The notes beneath the pieces were generated by a model, which made no database searches, had not been told where the DNA came from, and was given only the letters and a program-made list of their open reading frames with translations. From a virus, in the IMG/VR virus record IMGVR_UViG_3300010300_000058, positions 1 through 31,344 of that record: DNA of 31,344 nucleotides. One strand, given 5' to 3'. Positions within the stretch are counted from its first letter, which is position 1, and every line of letters begins with the position of its first letter. The position numbers and the translations under genes were made by a program. Positions 1 to 8,895 of this stretch are shown piece by piece.

Positions 1-159
1 AAAGCAAGAGAAATACAAATTCAATACATGGCAAAAGAGTGGCATTGGTTAGTTGATGAACTAATAACTGAACCAAAGCATATAGATCCTAAAGCTAAAC
101 TTTATCACTTCATAAACAAGAAAATGGAGTGGATAGAAGATATAAATAAGAACAAATAA
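1..159 (+). CDS. C-terminal fragment of an unrecognised phage protein
   Basis: The first 52 codons are open in frame 1 and end in TAA; the start lies upstream of the window. The visible part is charged and helical-looking, rich in Lys, Glu and Trp (for example the stretch KEWHWLVDEL), and ends in a Lys/Asn-rich tail. I do not recognise the family. Its last codons contain the TATAAATA box that probably drives the next gene, so it lies at the end of an upstream transcription unit. By position next to tail-fibre genes it could be a baseplate or assembly factor, but this is only inference. Confidence 0.55.
   Translation, partial: KAREIQIQYMAKEWHWLVDELITEPKHIDPKAKLYHFINKKMEWIEDINKNK
141..148 (+). 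promoter_or_regulatory. T4-type late promoter box TATAAATA
   Basis: Exact match to the T4 late-promoter -10 element, 27 bases before the ATG at 175 and overlapping the end of the preceding gene. T4-type late promoters need gp55, which is encoded in this window at 28666. It should drive the tail-fibre cluster beginning at 175. Confidence 0.7.
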
Positions 160-174
160 CCTTAGAGTGTTCAA

Positions 175-525
175 ATGGCCCAGTATGAAGAATTAACAAT
201 AGATAAAGGTACTGACGTTACTCTCCAATTAGAATTGGAAGATACTAACGGTAATGCAAAAAATCTTACAAATTACACGGTTGCAGGTAAACTTAAGAAA
301 ACTTATAATACGCCTGATGGCGAAGCAACCGTATTTACTACTGAGGTAAAAGCTCCTGCCACAGGCGGAGTTGTAAACCTTACATTATCAAACACTCAAA
401 CAGACGCACTCAAAGCCGGGCGATATGTATATGATGTAGAAATTTCTTTCGTAGATAGCGATGCACAAACAGTGATAGAAAGAGTTCTTGAAGGCACAAT
501 CACAGTCACACCATCCGTGACATAG
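175..525 (+). CDS. Small Ig-like/BppU-N-like virion protein
   Basis: A 116-aa protein predicted to be almost all beta-strand. It shows the pattern of the small structural proteins found beside tail-fibre genes in T4-like marine phages: an N-terminal strand with GTDVTLQLEL, a central GKLKKTYN segment, then GRYVYDVEISF and a closing RVLEGTITVTPSVT. This resembles the N-terminal beta-sandwich of baseplate upper proteins (BppU-N type) and probably connects fibres to baseplate or forms a small decoration. It starts 27 bases after a late-promoter box and lies 15 bases before the large fibre gene at 541, so the two are probably co-expressed. The structural role is inferred from fold-like sequence and position; no catalytic residues are visible. 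Confidence 0.6.
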   Translation: MAQYEELTIDKGTDVTLQLELEDTNGNAKNLTNYTVAGKLKKTYNTPDGEATVFTTEVKAPATGGVVNLTLSNTQTDALKAGRYVYDVEISFVDSDAQTVIERVLEGTITVTPSVT

Positions 526-540
526 CTTAAGGAATTCCAT

Positions 541-3500
541 ATGAAGGTTGTTGTTGGTCAAAACACGATCGTTAAAAAAATTACTGTTGGAACTCCATTA
601 CGGGTGGGATCGGCAGCAAATGGTTCACTCACAGGATTAGATGATGTAAACGGTTCTATTGGTTTAGCTAATGGTACTTTATTACAATACGACAGCGCGT
701 CAGGAAAATTTAATCACGTACCAGCAACGACAATAGCTGGTCCAGATATTCACGCCACATTTGATTCAAATGCGATTGGTACTCTTACATATAATGATAG
801 TACCGGAGCCGTAAGACTTGTAGGTCCGACTCCAGCTCAAATTCGATCGCAATTTAGAGCTCATCCATCTATCCATAATATTATTCAATATGACTCAGCT
901 ACTGGTACATTTTATGCTGAAGCTCCAGGTGGTGGAGGTATTGGTGATGGTGGTCAAAACTTATCAGTTAACACATCTGGCGATTACGGGTCATTATCTT
1001 ACAATCAATCTAATGCAGTTTTAACTCATGTCGGAACAACTGATTCTGACATTCGAGGATCTATATCAGTTGGCGGAGATCTTTCATATAATCAAGCATC
1101 TGGTACAATCACATATAATAAAAGAACAGATGCAGATATTAGATCTCTCTTTAGCGCTAGTGGAGATCTGACATATAATAGTACAACTGGTCAGTTTGCT
1201 ATTACTACTGGTGCACATTATGCAGATTCAGATGCTCGCCAAGTTTTCTCTGTTAACTTTGTTGGTGATACTGCATTTGATAGTTCTCCATACGGTGGAG
1301 CTTCGTATGATGCTAATACTGGTGTACTTACTATTAATGGTACAACCGATTCTAATATACGTAACTCTATCAGTTTAGAAGACTCTGGTGGTTTAGGGTC
1401 ATTAACATACGATCCTAAAGAAGGTAAATTTGTATTTAAAGGCCCTGAGCTTGCTGATATATCTTCTCTGCTCTCAGTTACTGAAGGTCCAACTTCATTA
1501 GGTGATCTATCTCTTGATTCTGCAACTGGAGCAATTAGATTTCAATTAGACGAAGATAGTATTAGAAGTTTAATATCTCTTGTATCTGATAATGAAGGTG
1601 GTACACATTTATCATATGATCATTCAACTGGTGTAATTACTTACAGAGGTCCAAGTACTTTAGAAGTACGCGATCTAATATCTGTTGATTCAACGGCTAA
1701 TACTGGTGATGGTTCATTCTCATATCATGAATCTTCAGGCGTGTTTACATATGTTGGTCCATCTCCTACAGAAACTAGAGCGCACTTCCAAGTTAATGAT
1801 ACTGGCGGTGATGGTTCATTAAATTATGATTCCGCAACAGGTAAGTTTACATATGTTGGCCCAAGTCCTGCCGAAGTAAGAGCCCACTTTGAAGGTGGTC
1901 TTGGTATTGATTATATTGAATCGACCGGTACTTTTAGATTAGATAGCTCAGCTAGTATTGTTACAGGTAGTATTGTTACAGGTACTTTAAGAGTAACAGA
2001 TTCGGCTACAATTGAAAATGCTACAATAAATCAAACATTAAATGTTCAAAATATTAATTCATTAGATTCCACTAGCGACGTTAATATTACTGCCGGTGAT
2101 GATGTTGATATCACAGCGGGAGATAAAATAAAATTAAATACTCCGCTTTTAATAACTTCATCTCGAACTCTTCACATTAGAGATGATGATAGTGATGCTG
2201 TTTCTCTTAACGGTAGTGGGATTGTTGTTGGCGGTGGATCTAACCAAAAAAGTATTTTGTATCAGCAAAGTACTGAGCAATTTGTAATAAGCGGAAATAC
2301 AGGATTAAATGTTCCTGGACCTTTAACCGGTACTACTATTGATTCAATTAATAAACGCATAGATGAGTTACCTGATTCTGCTCAGATGAAAGGTATTCTA
2401 TCTGCTGGTCCTGGTTTATCATACGATAATATAAATGGAATATACAGAATAACATCTTCGGGTGTTGTCGCTGGAACTTATGGCGATGCAACTAATGTTC
2501 CAAGATTTGCTGTTGATTCTCTTGGTCAAATAGATAGCATTAGCTTAGTTCCGATATCAACAGTCAATAACTTTCAGTTTGATTCCACAAGCGGCAATCT
2601 TAAGATTACAACTGCAACAGATAGTTATAATGTTGGAATTACATTAGATCCATATTCAACAGCAAACCTAGTTGAAGATCCTAATGCTACGCCAACATCA
2701 GGTACACAATATTTTACTGACGCAAGAGTTGATTCTAATTTAGCATCAAGTAGATCAAGTCCTATTGTTCGTACTGGTGACATTACTGGTGTAACATTAA
2801 ATGCAACTGGACCTACATCAGCTGGTGATAACGCAGCAGTTGGTTATACAGATTCTGAAGGTTTAATATTAACTGGTCAAGGTGATTCAAGTGATGTAAC
2901 AGTTAAGAATGATGCTAATGAATGGGTAATGAAAGTTCCAACAGGAACAAGAAATATTAACATTCATAGTAATCTAAATGTAGGTGGATTTGTTTCTGGT
3001 CCAGAAGAATTTATACTTGATCCAGCTGCTGTTGGTGATGCTACTGGTACGGTTAAGATTCTAGGTAACTTACAAGTTGAAGGTACTACAACAACAATTA
3101 ATTCAACTACAATATCTCTTAACGATAAAAATATTGTTATTGCCGATAGCGCAGCAGACTCATCAGCGTTAGATGGATCTGGAATTACATTTGGTGGTAC
3201 GAATGTTGTAGACAATCCAACATTTCAATATTCTCATGCAAACCAAAGATTTGTATTCAATAGAGATATAACAGCTAATAGATTCTATGGTGATGTTACT
3301 GGACAGATTACATCTATTGGAAATCATACTACAGCTGATTTAGCAGAAGATTCATTTGCCACAGTATCAAGTGGTACGATGTATTTTACTCAAGCAAGAG
3401 CTCGTTCCTCAATCAACTTTGTTGATGCTGGTGGCGATGGATCGTTTACTTACGACTCAGCTAACGGGACAATGACATACACTGGACCAAGTCCAGCAGA

Positions 3501-3984
3501 AACAAGGGCGCATCTAAATGTTCTTGATGCTGGTGGCGACGGCAGTTTTACATATGATAGTGCCACCGGAAAATTTACTTACACGGGTCCTTCGCCGGCC
3601 GAAACAAGAGCACATTTTCAAGTAAACGATACTGGTGGGGATGGATCTCTTGGATATGATTCTGCAACTGGTAAATTTACTTACACCGGACCTTCTGAAG
3701 CTGAATGGTATCAACATTTTGTAGATAATGCAGATAGCTTTGGTGATATGATTTGGGATTCAAGTTATGGAACCAAAGGTGGTCTGTCATTACATAAACG
3801 TCATATAATAAACCAACAAGAGGCGTTTGCTGACTCGTTTATCAATTCACAAGAATACTTTTTGTATTATAGTGGTACGTTAGGTGAATTAAGAAAGGTT
3901 AGTGCAGATACACTCTCCTCAAGAATTGGCGGAGCTGGCGGTGGTGGCGCAGGCGGCGGACTACTAAGTTATGTTAATCTCTAA
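541..3984 (+). CDS. Large repeat-containing tail fibre / virion structural protein
   Basis: An 1147-aa beta-rich fibrous protein. Most of it is built from degenerate repeats of about 34 residues: a YDSATGxF(T/V)Y core, GPSPAE(T/V)RAHF, then a D(T/A)GGDGS turn. The clearest copies are at residues ~390-450 and ~962-1060. The middle (residues ~470-560) switches to a regular pattern of Thr/Ile/Asp strands (SIVTGSIVTGTLRVTDSATI) typical of triple-helical or beta-helical fibre shafts. The C-terminus has a Gly-rich segment (GGAGGGGAGGG) before the last residues. Similar long proteins are found in marine T4-like phages as long-tail-fibre or fibre-hinge components; assignment to a T4 fibre gene (gp34-37) is not possible. 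Late expression from the box at 141 is likely. Confidence 0.65.
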   Translation: MKVVVGQNTIVKKITVGTPLRVGSAANGSLTGLDDVNGSIGLANGTLLQYDSASGKFNHVPATTIAGPDIHATFDSNAIGTLTYNDSTGAVRLVGPTPAQIRSQFRAHPSIHNIIQYDSATGTFYAEAPGGGGIGDGGQNLSVNTSGDYGSLSYNQSNAVLTHVGTTDSDIRGSISVGGDLSYNQASGTITYNKRTDADIRSLFSASGDLTYNSTTGQFAITTGAHYADSDARQVFSVNFVGDTAFDSSPYGGASYDANTGVLTINGTTDSNIRNSISLEDSGGLGSLTYDPKEGKFVFKGPELADISSLLSVTEGPTSLGDLSLDSATGAIRFQLDEDSIRSLISLVSDNEGGTHLSYDHSTGVITYRGPSTLEVRDLISVDSTANTGDGSFSYHESSGVFTYVGPSPTETRAHFQVNDTGGDGSLNYDSATGKFTYVGPSPAEVRAHFEGGLGIDYIESTGTFRLDSSASIVTGSIVTGTLRVTDSATIENATINQTLNVQNINSLDSTSDVNITAGDDVDITAGDKIKLNTPLLITSSRTLHIRDDDSDAVSLNGSGIVVGGGSNQKSILYQQSTEQFVISGNTGLNVPGPLTGTTIDSINKRIDELPDSAQMKGILSAGPGLSYDNINGIYRITSSGVVAGTYGDATNVPRFAVDSLGQIDSISLVPISTVNNFQFDSTSGNLKITTATDSYNVGITLDPYSTANLVEDPNATPTSGTQYFTDARVDSNLASSRSSPIVRTGDITGVTLNATGPTSAGDNAAVGYTDSEGLILTGQGDSSDVTVKNDANEWVMKVPTGTRNINIHSNLNVGGFVSGPEEFILDPAAVGDATGTVKILGNLQVEGTTTTINSTTISLNDKNIVIADSAADSSALDGSGITFGGTNVVDNPTFQYSHANQRFVFNRDITANRFYGDVTGQITSIGNHTTADLAEDSFATVSSGTMYFTQARARSSINFVDAGGDGSFTYDSANGTMTYTGPSPAETRAHLNVLDAGGDGSFTYDSATGKFTYTGPSPAETRAHFQVNDTGGDGSLGYDSATGKFTYTGPSEAEWYQHFVDNADSFGDMIWDSSYGTKGGLSLHKRHIINQQEAFADSFINSQEYFLYYSGTLGELRKVSADTLSSRIGGAGGGGAGGGLLSYVNL
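1798..1890 (+). repeat. Internal fibre repeat copy, 31 codons
   Basis: Encodes the DTGGDGSLNYDSATGKF core and GPSPAEVRAHF. It is nearly identical in protein to the copies at 3424-3720 but uses many different synonymous codons. It follows another, more divergent copy directly upstream. Confidence 0.7.
3424..3720 (+). repeat. Three tandem 34-codon fibre repeats
   Basis: Three consecutive units begin with Asp codons at 3424, 3526 and 3628, exactly 102 bases apart. Each encodes D(A/T)GGDGS, YDSA(T/N)G, TYTGPS and a closing E-containing helix start. The protein repeat is strongly kept while third codon positions differ between units. The last unit diverges after TYTGPSEAEW, where the shaft ends. 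Confidence 0.8.
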
Positions 3985-3995
3985 GTAACAAAACA

Positions 3996-4003
3996 TATAA
4001 ATA
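3996..4003 (+). promoter_or_regulatory. T4-type late promoter box TATAAATA
   Basis: Exact late-promoter octamer in the 50-base gap after the large fibre gene, 31 bases before the ATG at 4035. It would start transcription of the two small virion genes and probably the 1397-aa gene. Confidence 0.7.
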
Positions 4004-4034
4004 AAGAATAAGTAATCTAAAAAGATAATAAAAT

Positions 4035-4373
4035 ATGGCAGCAACATTTCATACTAGCTTTCAACATAATGTGGGAAAAACTCCACACACTTTGTATACG
4101 GCTCCAACAGGATTGACAGGACGTCATCTTGTTGTTAGTTGTGTTGCTACAAATATATTTGGTTCCGCTTTACCAATAACTGTAAAGTTAGTTAGAGGAG
4201 CAACAGAAATATACTTAGCTTATAATAAAAGAATTTTAGCTAATGATACTGTAGATCTCCTTATAAATAACTCTAAGATCATGATAGAGGAATATGATGA
4301 AATTCACACATCGGCTCCCGCTGACAATGCTTTCAGTATTATCATGACAATGGTAGAGGAAGTTGAAACATGA
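4035..4373 (+). CDS. Small virion-associated protein, 112 aa
   Basis: A 112-aa beta-rich protein starting MAATFHTSFQHNVGK with a TLYTAPTGLTG segment. This resembles the N-terminal part of small structural proteins encoded between fibre genes in marine T4-like phages, which present a jelly-roll-like sheet (compare VYTVPAGK in the gene at 8896). No catalytic motif, signal peptide or membrane segment is seen. It follows a late-promoter box and its stop overlaps the next start by four bases (ATGA at 4370), so the two small proteins are translationally coupled and may act together. Function unknown; a fibre or baseplate accessory is inferred from position. Confidence 0.55.
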   Translation: MAATFHTSFQHNVGKTPHTLYTAPTGLTGRHLVVSCVATNIFGSALPITVKLVRGATEIYLAYNKRILANDTVDLLINNSKIMIEEYDEIHTSAPADNAFSIIMTMVEEVET

Positions 4374-4645
4374 GTAGCGATAACAGTGTGTATGGTCATG
4401 ACAATCAAGGTGGTATCTATGAAGGTACTGCGTATCATGATAAAACATTCTACGGTTTTAAACTAAGTCCAGCAACTGGAGATTGTACTGTAGATGTTAT
4501 CCGAAGCGATGATAGCGATGCTGTCATTCTACCTCAACCAGATAATATTGGCGGCGACGATTATAAAGCGCATTTCTTTAGCATGGATGCGATAGATTTT
4601 GAATTCAACCATAGTACTGGCCATTTAAAGATGAAATTTCTTTAA
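4370..4645 (+). CDS. Small hypothetical virion protein, 91 aa
   Basis: A 91-aa acidic protein beginning MSSDNSVYGHDNQGGIYEG and ending GHLKMKFL. The C-terminal half contains the DAIDFEFNHSTGHLKMKF pattern, reminiscent of the YDSATGxF units of the large fibre at 541, so it may share a beta-hairpin fibre motif. It overlaps the previous gene by ATGA, pointing to coupled translation. A degenerate late-promoter box follows its stop. I do not recognise the family; a structural role is inferred only from the neighbourhood. Confidence 0.5.
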   Translation: MSSDNSVYGHDNQGGIYEGTAYHDKTFYGFKLSPATGDCTVDVIRSDDSDAVILPQPDNIGGDDYKAHFFSMDAIDFEFNHSTGHLKMKFL

Positions 4646-4651
4646 TAAATA
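4644..4651 (+). promoter_or_regulatory. Degenerate late-promoter-like box AATAAATA
   Basis: One mismatch from TATAAATA, 26 bases before the ATG at 4678. The spacing matches the exact boxes elsewhere in the window, but AT-rich DNA gives such matches by chance. Confidence 0.3.
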
Positions 4652-4677
4652 GCAGTATAGTAATATAGGATCGAAAG

Positions 4678-7600
4678 ATGGCAACGATTATAGACCTCGG
4701 TAAGTTAAGATTTCATTTTGCTGGTGAATGGAGTAACAGCACTACATATGAAATCAACGACATCGTAAAGTACGGTGGTAACGTATACGTATATAGTAAT
4801 ATAGCAAGATCAAATGGTAACTTGCCTACTGATGATGCATATTGGGCATTAATGGTAGAAGGATTTAAGTTTAGATCAGATTGGTCTTCGTCCACACAAT
4901 ATCGCGTTGGTGATGGTGTTGCTCATGGTGGTGTTATATACATTGCTATTGCAGATTCACAAAACCAGGTTCCACCTAATGCAACATATTGGAGTCAGTT
5001 TGCCGACGGTATTCAATGGGAAGGTGAGTGGGTTAATACTGGTACTTATCAAGCAAGTGATGTTGTAAAGTATGGTGCTCAAGCATATATCGCTAAACAA
5101 GATGTCCCGGTTGGAACCGATCCTACTAACGCTACATATTGGGAAACATTTGTAAGTGGTATCAGCGCCGAAGGCGTATGGAATGTCGGTACAGATTATG
5201 TCCCTGGAGACTTAGTCGCATACGGTGCAAACATATATCGTTGTATCGCTAACAGTACAGGCAACCTTCCAACTAATACAGGTTATTTTGAATTATTTCA
5301 AACTGGGAATGACTATCAAGGTGTCTGGTCATCAAGTGCTAGCTATTTAATTGGACAAACTGTTCGTTACGGTGGTAATGTATACAAAGCTAAACAAGAT
5401 AATACTGCTTCTACTCCAGATACTTTTACTAATGCTTGGGAAATCTTCACAACTGGCGTAAACAACAGAGGTACTTGGACAAGTACTACTGAGTATCAGA
5501 TAAATGACGTTGTTGCTCATGGTGGTAATACATATATTGCTCTTATCTCTCACACCGCCGGCGTATTTGATACTGACTTAGCCGCAAATAAATGGCAGAA
5601 ATTTAATAGTGGTGTACGCTATATGGGTGCTTGGACTTCAGGCACAACATATTTAAAAGACGACATTGTTAGTGAAAGTGTTAGTACATACATTGCTACG
5701 CAAGATCACACTGCAGGCTCAGACTTCTTCATTGATTTTAATACAAATAATTATTGGAATAACTTTGTGGTTGGTGCTAGTTATGTGCTTCCAGCAACAT
5801 CAGGAAATGCAGGTAAGTATCTACAAACACCAGACGGAACAAACTATAGTTGGCAATTTGCAGGTGCTAACGATAAGATCTTTTATGTGGCAGAAGATCC
5901 AACAAGTTCCGCAGATGATTCAGATCACGGTCTTGCAGTTGACTATGCATTTGCAAGTGTGAGATTTGCTTGTGATTTCATTAGCGCAGACCTCGCAAAT
6001 AGAACACCTGCTACTATCTTTATTAAAGACGGTACATATAACGAACAACTTCCAATTCATATTCCGGCCAATGTAACTATTGTGGGTGACGGACAACGTA
6101 ACTGTATTATTCAACCAGACACAACTACAGATATTGGTTATGGTGCTGGTATATCCGGTGATGGTACAACTCCAAACAATGAACAAACAATGTTCTTTGT
6201 AAACAGTGGTACAATGATTGAAGGTCTAAACCTAAAAGGTTTAACAGGATTTTCTTTAGGATCAACAACACCTACAGATCCTAACGATGCAACTATCAAA
6301 GGTGTTTACTTTAGATTAGAGCCAGGCGCTACTATTCTTAAATCTCCATATATTAAAGAATCAAGTGCATTTTCATCAGGTGGTGTTGGCGCAATTGTTG
6401 ACGGTTCTGTTGTCTCTAGCGGTAATCCTGGTTCAATGGTTTTCCATACATATACGCAAGTACATGATGGAGGTATTGGTTTCTGGATTAAAGATAACGG
6501 TCTTGCAGAGATCGTATCTTGCTTTACTTACTACTGTGATATGGGATTTGTATCTAGTGGCGGCGGTAAAATTCGTGCGCTAAACTGTAATAACTCATAT
6601 GGTACATACGGTACAATTAGTACTGGTTACGATAGTGATGAACTTCCAGTAAATGGTTATATGTATGGTGACACGATCACATATGATCCTTCAACATTGA
6701 ATACTTCTGATGGCTTTACAGTTGGTGATACTATTACAGGTCCTGCAAAGACTGGTAGTAGAATTGTAACAGATATGAGTATTGCTTCTCAAGCTGTTAT
6801 TTCTACTAAGAAAGATGCTACCGTATCAGCTGTCACGCAAGCAAGCCCCGGACAAGTTACAACTTCAGCCGCTCATGGATTTGAAACCGGTCAAAGTATT
6901 AAGTTTACCGGTGTGGGTGGTATGACAGAATTAAATGGTAATAGTTATACTATCACAGTTGTTGATACGACAAACTTTACAATTGGTGCCGATACCACAG
7001 CATTTACCGCTTACACATCAGGTGGTACAGCCACTCTCGGTGGAGCTCACGGTCTAGCAGACGGTGATATGATTTCATTTAGTAATGTTGGTGAAGCGGC
7101 ATGGCAAACACTTCTAGGTGATTATGCGGCTAACGATAAGCGCGCTTGGTATGCAGATATACAAGATAGTAACTCATTTAAAATAGCTACAAACTATGAC
7201 TTAACTAACTATTTTGATACAAGATCAGAAGCTGGTTGGGGTTTTGTCATTGTAAACTTCACAGATGCTACACGATCTAATCCAGTTCGAGTAACCGCGC
7301 CAAGTCATGGATTTAGTTCAGGCGATCAAATGACTGAAGTCAAAGATGTCGTAGGTATGACTGAACTAAATGGTAATAACTATTATGTTAGCGTAATTAA
7401 TGCAAACACAATAGATCTTTATACAGACGCCGGATTAACAAGTGCTGTTAACGGTGTTAGCTATGGTTCTTACACATCAGGAGGTAATGGTACAAGAACA
7501 CTAACCGGTACATCATTAACTGCGTGTGATTTTAGAGTTGATGATGCATTAGATGCAACAATTAAAAATATTCAGACAAATCTAGTAACTAATCACAGAC

Positions 7601-8871
7601 TAGTTGTATCAGATCAAAAACGAGGTCTATCAGGACAAACAATTAAAGTCAATGTTGGTCCCCCAGAATATTTGGGAACAGGAAACAGATTCTACTTTAA
7701 TGGTCAAATTGATCTAGCGTTTAACGGATATGATGAACGTCAATATATCTTTGAGCAGAACGATGCATCAAATGATTCACATCCAATGTACCTTGCTGAT
7801 ACTAAAAACTCAACTGGCGGGGCTAATGCATGGTCAACTGGTGTAAGTTATTATTTAGATGGACAACCAGTAGCCGACTTAGCAACGTATGTTGCAGGAT
7901 TTGCAGCTGCAACTGCTAGAGAAGTAAGATTTAAGATTCCTGCAGGACAAAGTGGATCACTATCATCCGTCTATATGTGTTGTCATACTCATGCAAATAT
8001 GGGTAATGGCCAACTGTATATCAATGCAGCGAGCGGAACTGCAAAAGAAAGATTTATTGGTAATCATCCAGTATTCTATCCGTTCTCAAATGGAGATTCA
8101 ATTGAGGCCCAAGATTCTCAAGGCGCGGTCATTGCTGGAGATGGAAACAGAGGTCAGTTTGGTTTCTCACTAGTTCTTGGTGGATTGAAAGAAGAGCCAA
8201 GAGCAGGTGGTAGTATTCAGTTTACTACTGGACCAGCATACGATAGTGATAACTCAACATATTTAACTAATCCAAGCCTAGGTGAAGATGATCGTAGTTA
8301 TATTATTACAACAGTAACTGGATATGACTCAAGTAACGATCCAAGAGTTGGTGGTACGGCTACTCTAACATTAAGCCAAGAAAAATTAAATACTGATCCA
8401 GCATATTATGGTCAGCACTTTAACATTAGATACAACTACTCACAAGTTCGTATGACAGGTCATGACTTCTTGAGTATTGGTACTGGTGGTAAAGCAACTA
8501 CTAATTATCCAGGTGAACCAACTCAAGCGGCCTCACAAGGTAACGAAGTTACAGAGACACTTCCAGGTCGTGTTTATTACGCAAGTACAGACCAAGATGG
8601 TAACTTTAGAGTTGGTAACTTCTTTAGAATTGATCAGGCAACTGGTCGAGCTACATTGGATGCAAGTGCGTTTGACCTTTCTGGTTTGACGTCATTAAGA
8701 CTAGGTTCAATTGGTGCTCAATTAGGTGAAAGTATTAATGAGTTTAGTGCTGATGGTACTTTATCCGGAAACAGCAATACAGCTGTTCCAACAGAACAAG
8801 CAGTTAAGACATATGTGGATTCCAAGCCGGGAATCTCAGAAGCTAAGGTTACCTTTATAGGAACATTTTAA
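4678..8871 (+). CDS. Large tail fibre/tailspike-like protein with seven binding repeats and beta-helix-like region
   Basis: A 1397-aa protein with three parts. Residues ~14-366 hold seven tandem ~50-aa repeats of the form W-x(5)-Y-x(3)-D-x-V-x-Y/H-G-G-x-x-Y-x-A ending in (Y/N)xW, with the lead Trp at 18, 69, 118, 168, 217, 267 and 319. This resembles chitin/carbohydrate-binding CBM5/12-type repeats. Residues ~400-700 look like a pectate-lyase-type right-handed beta-helix (IFIKDGTYNEQLPIHIPAN, then VTIVGDG). The C-terminus carries FRVGNFFRIDQATGRATL and VPTEQAVKTYVDSKPG, common in fibre ends of marine T4-like phages. No catalytic residues for glycan cleavage can be identified by eye. It probably binds or contacts surface glycans of the host. 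Confidence 0.65.
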   Translation: MATIIDLGKLRFHFAGEWSNSTTYEINDIVKYGGNVYVYSNIARSNGNLPTDDAYWALMVEGFKFRSDWSSSTQYRVGDGVAHGGVIYIAIADSQNQVPPNATYWSQFADGIQWEGEWVNTGTYQASDVVKYGAQAYIAKQDVPVGTDPTNATYWETFVSGISAEGVWNVGTDYVPGDLVAYGANIYRCIANSTGNLPTNTGYFELFQTGNDYQGVWSSSASYLIGQTVRYGGNVYKAKQDNTASTPDTFTNAWEIFTTGVNNRGTWTSTTEYQINDVVAHGGNTYIALISHTAGVFDTDLAANKWQKFNSGVRYMGAWTSGTTYLKDDIVSESVSTYIATQDHTAGSDFFIDFNTNNYWNNFVVGASYVLPATSGNAGKYLQTPDGTNYSWQFAGANDKIFYVAEDPTSSADDSDHGLAVDYAFASVRFACDFISADLANRTPATIFIKDGTYNEQLPIHIPANVTIVGDGQRNCIIQPDTTTDIGYGAGISGDGTTPNNEQTMFFVNSGTMIEGLNLKGLTGFSLGSTTPTDPNDATIKGVYFRLEPGATILKSPYIKESSAFSSGGVGAIVDGSVVSSGNPGSMVFHTYTQVHDGGIGFWIKDNGLAEIVSCFTYYCDMGFVSSGGGKIRALNCNNSYGTYGTISTGYDSDELPVNGYMYGDTITYDPSTLNTSDGFTVGDTITGPAKTGSRIVTDMSIASQAVISTKKDATVSAVTQASPGQVTTSAAHGFETGQSIKFTGVGGMTELNGNSYTITVVDTTNFTIGADTTAFTAYTSGGTATLGGAHGLADGDMISFSNVGEAAWQTLLGDYAANDKRAWYADIQDSNSFKIATNYDLTNYFDTRSEAGWGFVIVNFTDATRSNPVRVTAPSHGFSSGDQMTEVKDVVGMTELNGNNYYVSVINANTIDLYTDAGLTSAVNGVSYGSYTSGGNGTRTLTGTSLTACDFRVDDALDATIKNIQTNLVTNHRLVVSDQKRGLSGQTIKVNVGPPEYLGTGNRFYFNGQIDLAFNGYDERQYIFEQNDASNDSHPMYLADTKNSTGGANAWSTGVSYYLDGQPVADLATYVAGFAAATAREVRFKIPAGQSGSLSSVYMCCHTHANMGNGQLYINAASGTAKERFIGNHPVFYPFSNGDSIEAQDSQGAVIAGDGNRGQFGFSLVLGGLKEEPRAGGSIQFTTGPAYDSDNSTYLTNPSLGEDDRSYIITTVTGYDSSNDPRVGGTATLTLSQEKLNTDPAYYGQHFNIRYNYSQVRMTGHDFLSIGTGGKATTNYPGEPTQAASQGNEVTETLPGRVYYASTDQDGNFRVGNFFRIDQATGRATLDASAFDLSGLTSLRLGSIGAQLGESINEFSADGTLSGNSNTAVPTEQAVKTYVDSKPGISEAKVTFIGTF
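4717..5775 (+). repeat. Seven tandem ~50-codon CBM-like repeats
   Basis: Repeat starts are spaced 51, 49, 50, 49, 50 and 52 residues apart by the position of the leading Trp. Each unit keeps Trp, the Asp-x-Val pair, the Tyr-Gly-Gly turn and a second Tyr, while loops vary. Confidence 0.75.
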
Positions 8872-8895
8872 TAATTTTAATAAGGAAAATTAAAG

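Noticed and set aside
4262-4269. TATAAATA inside the 112-aa gene
   Set aside because: It lies about 100 bases before the next gene, within coding sequence, and the downstream gene is already coupled by an ATGA overlap. A weak internal promoter is possible but not supported.
4717-5775. CRISPR-like or DNA-level repeat array
   Set aside because: The periodicity is at protein level (about 150 bases with divergent DNA), inside one open reading frame, with no identical short direct repeats and spacers.
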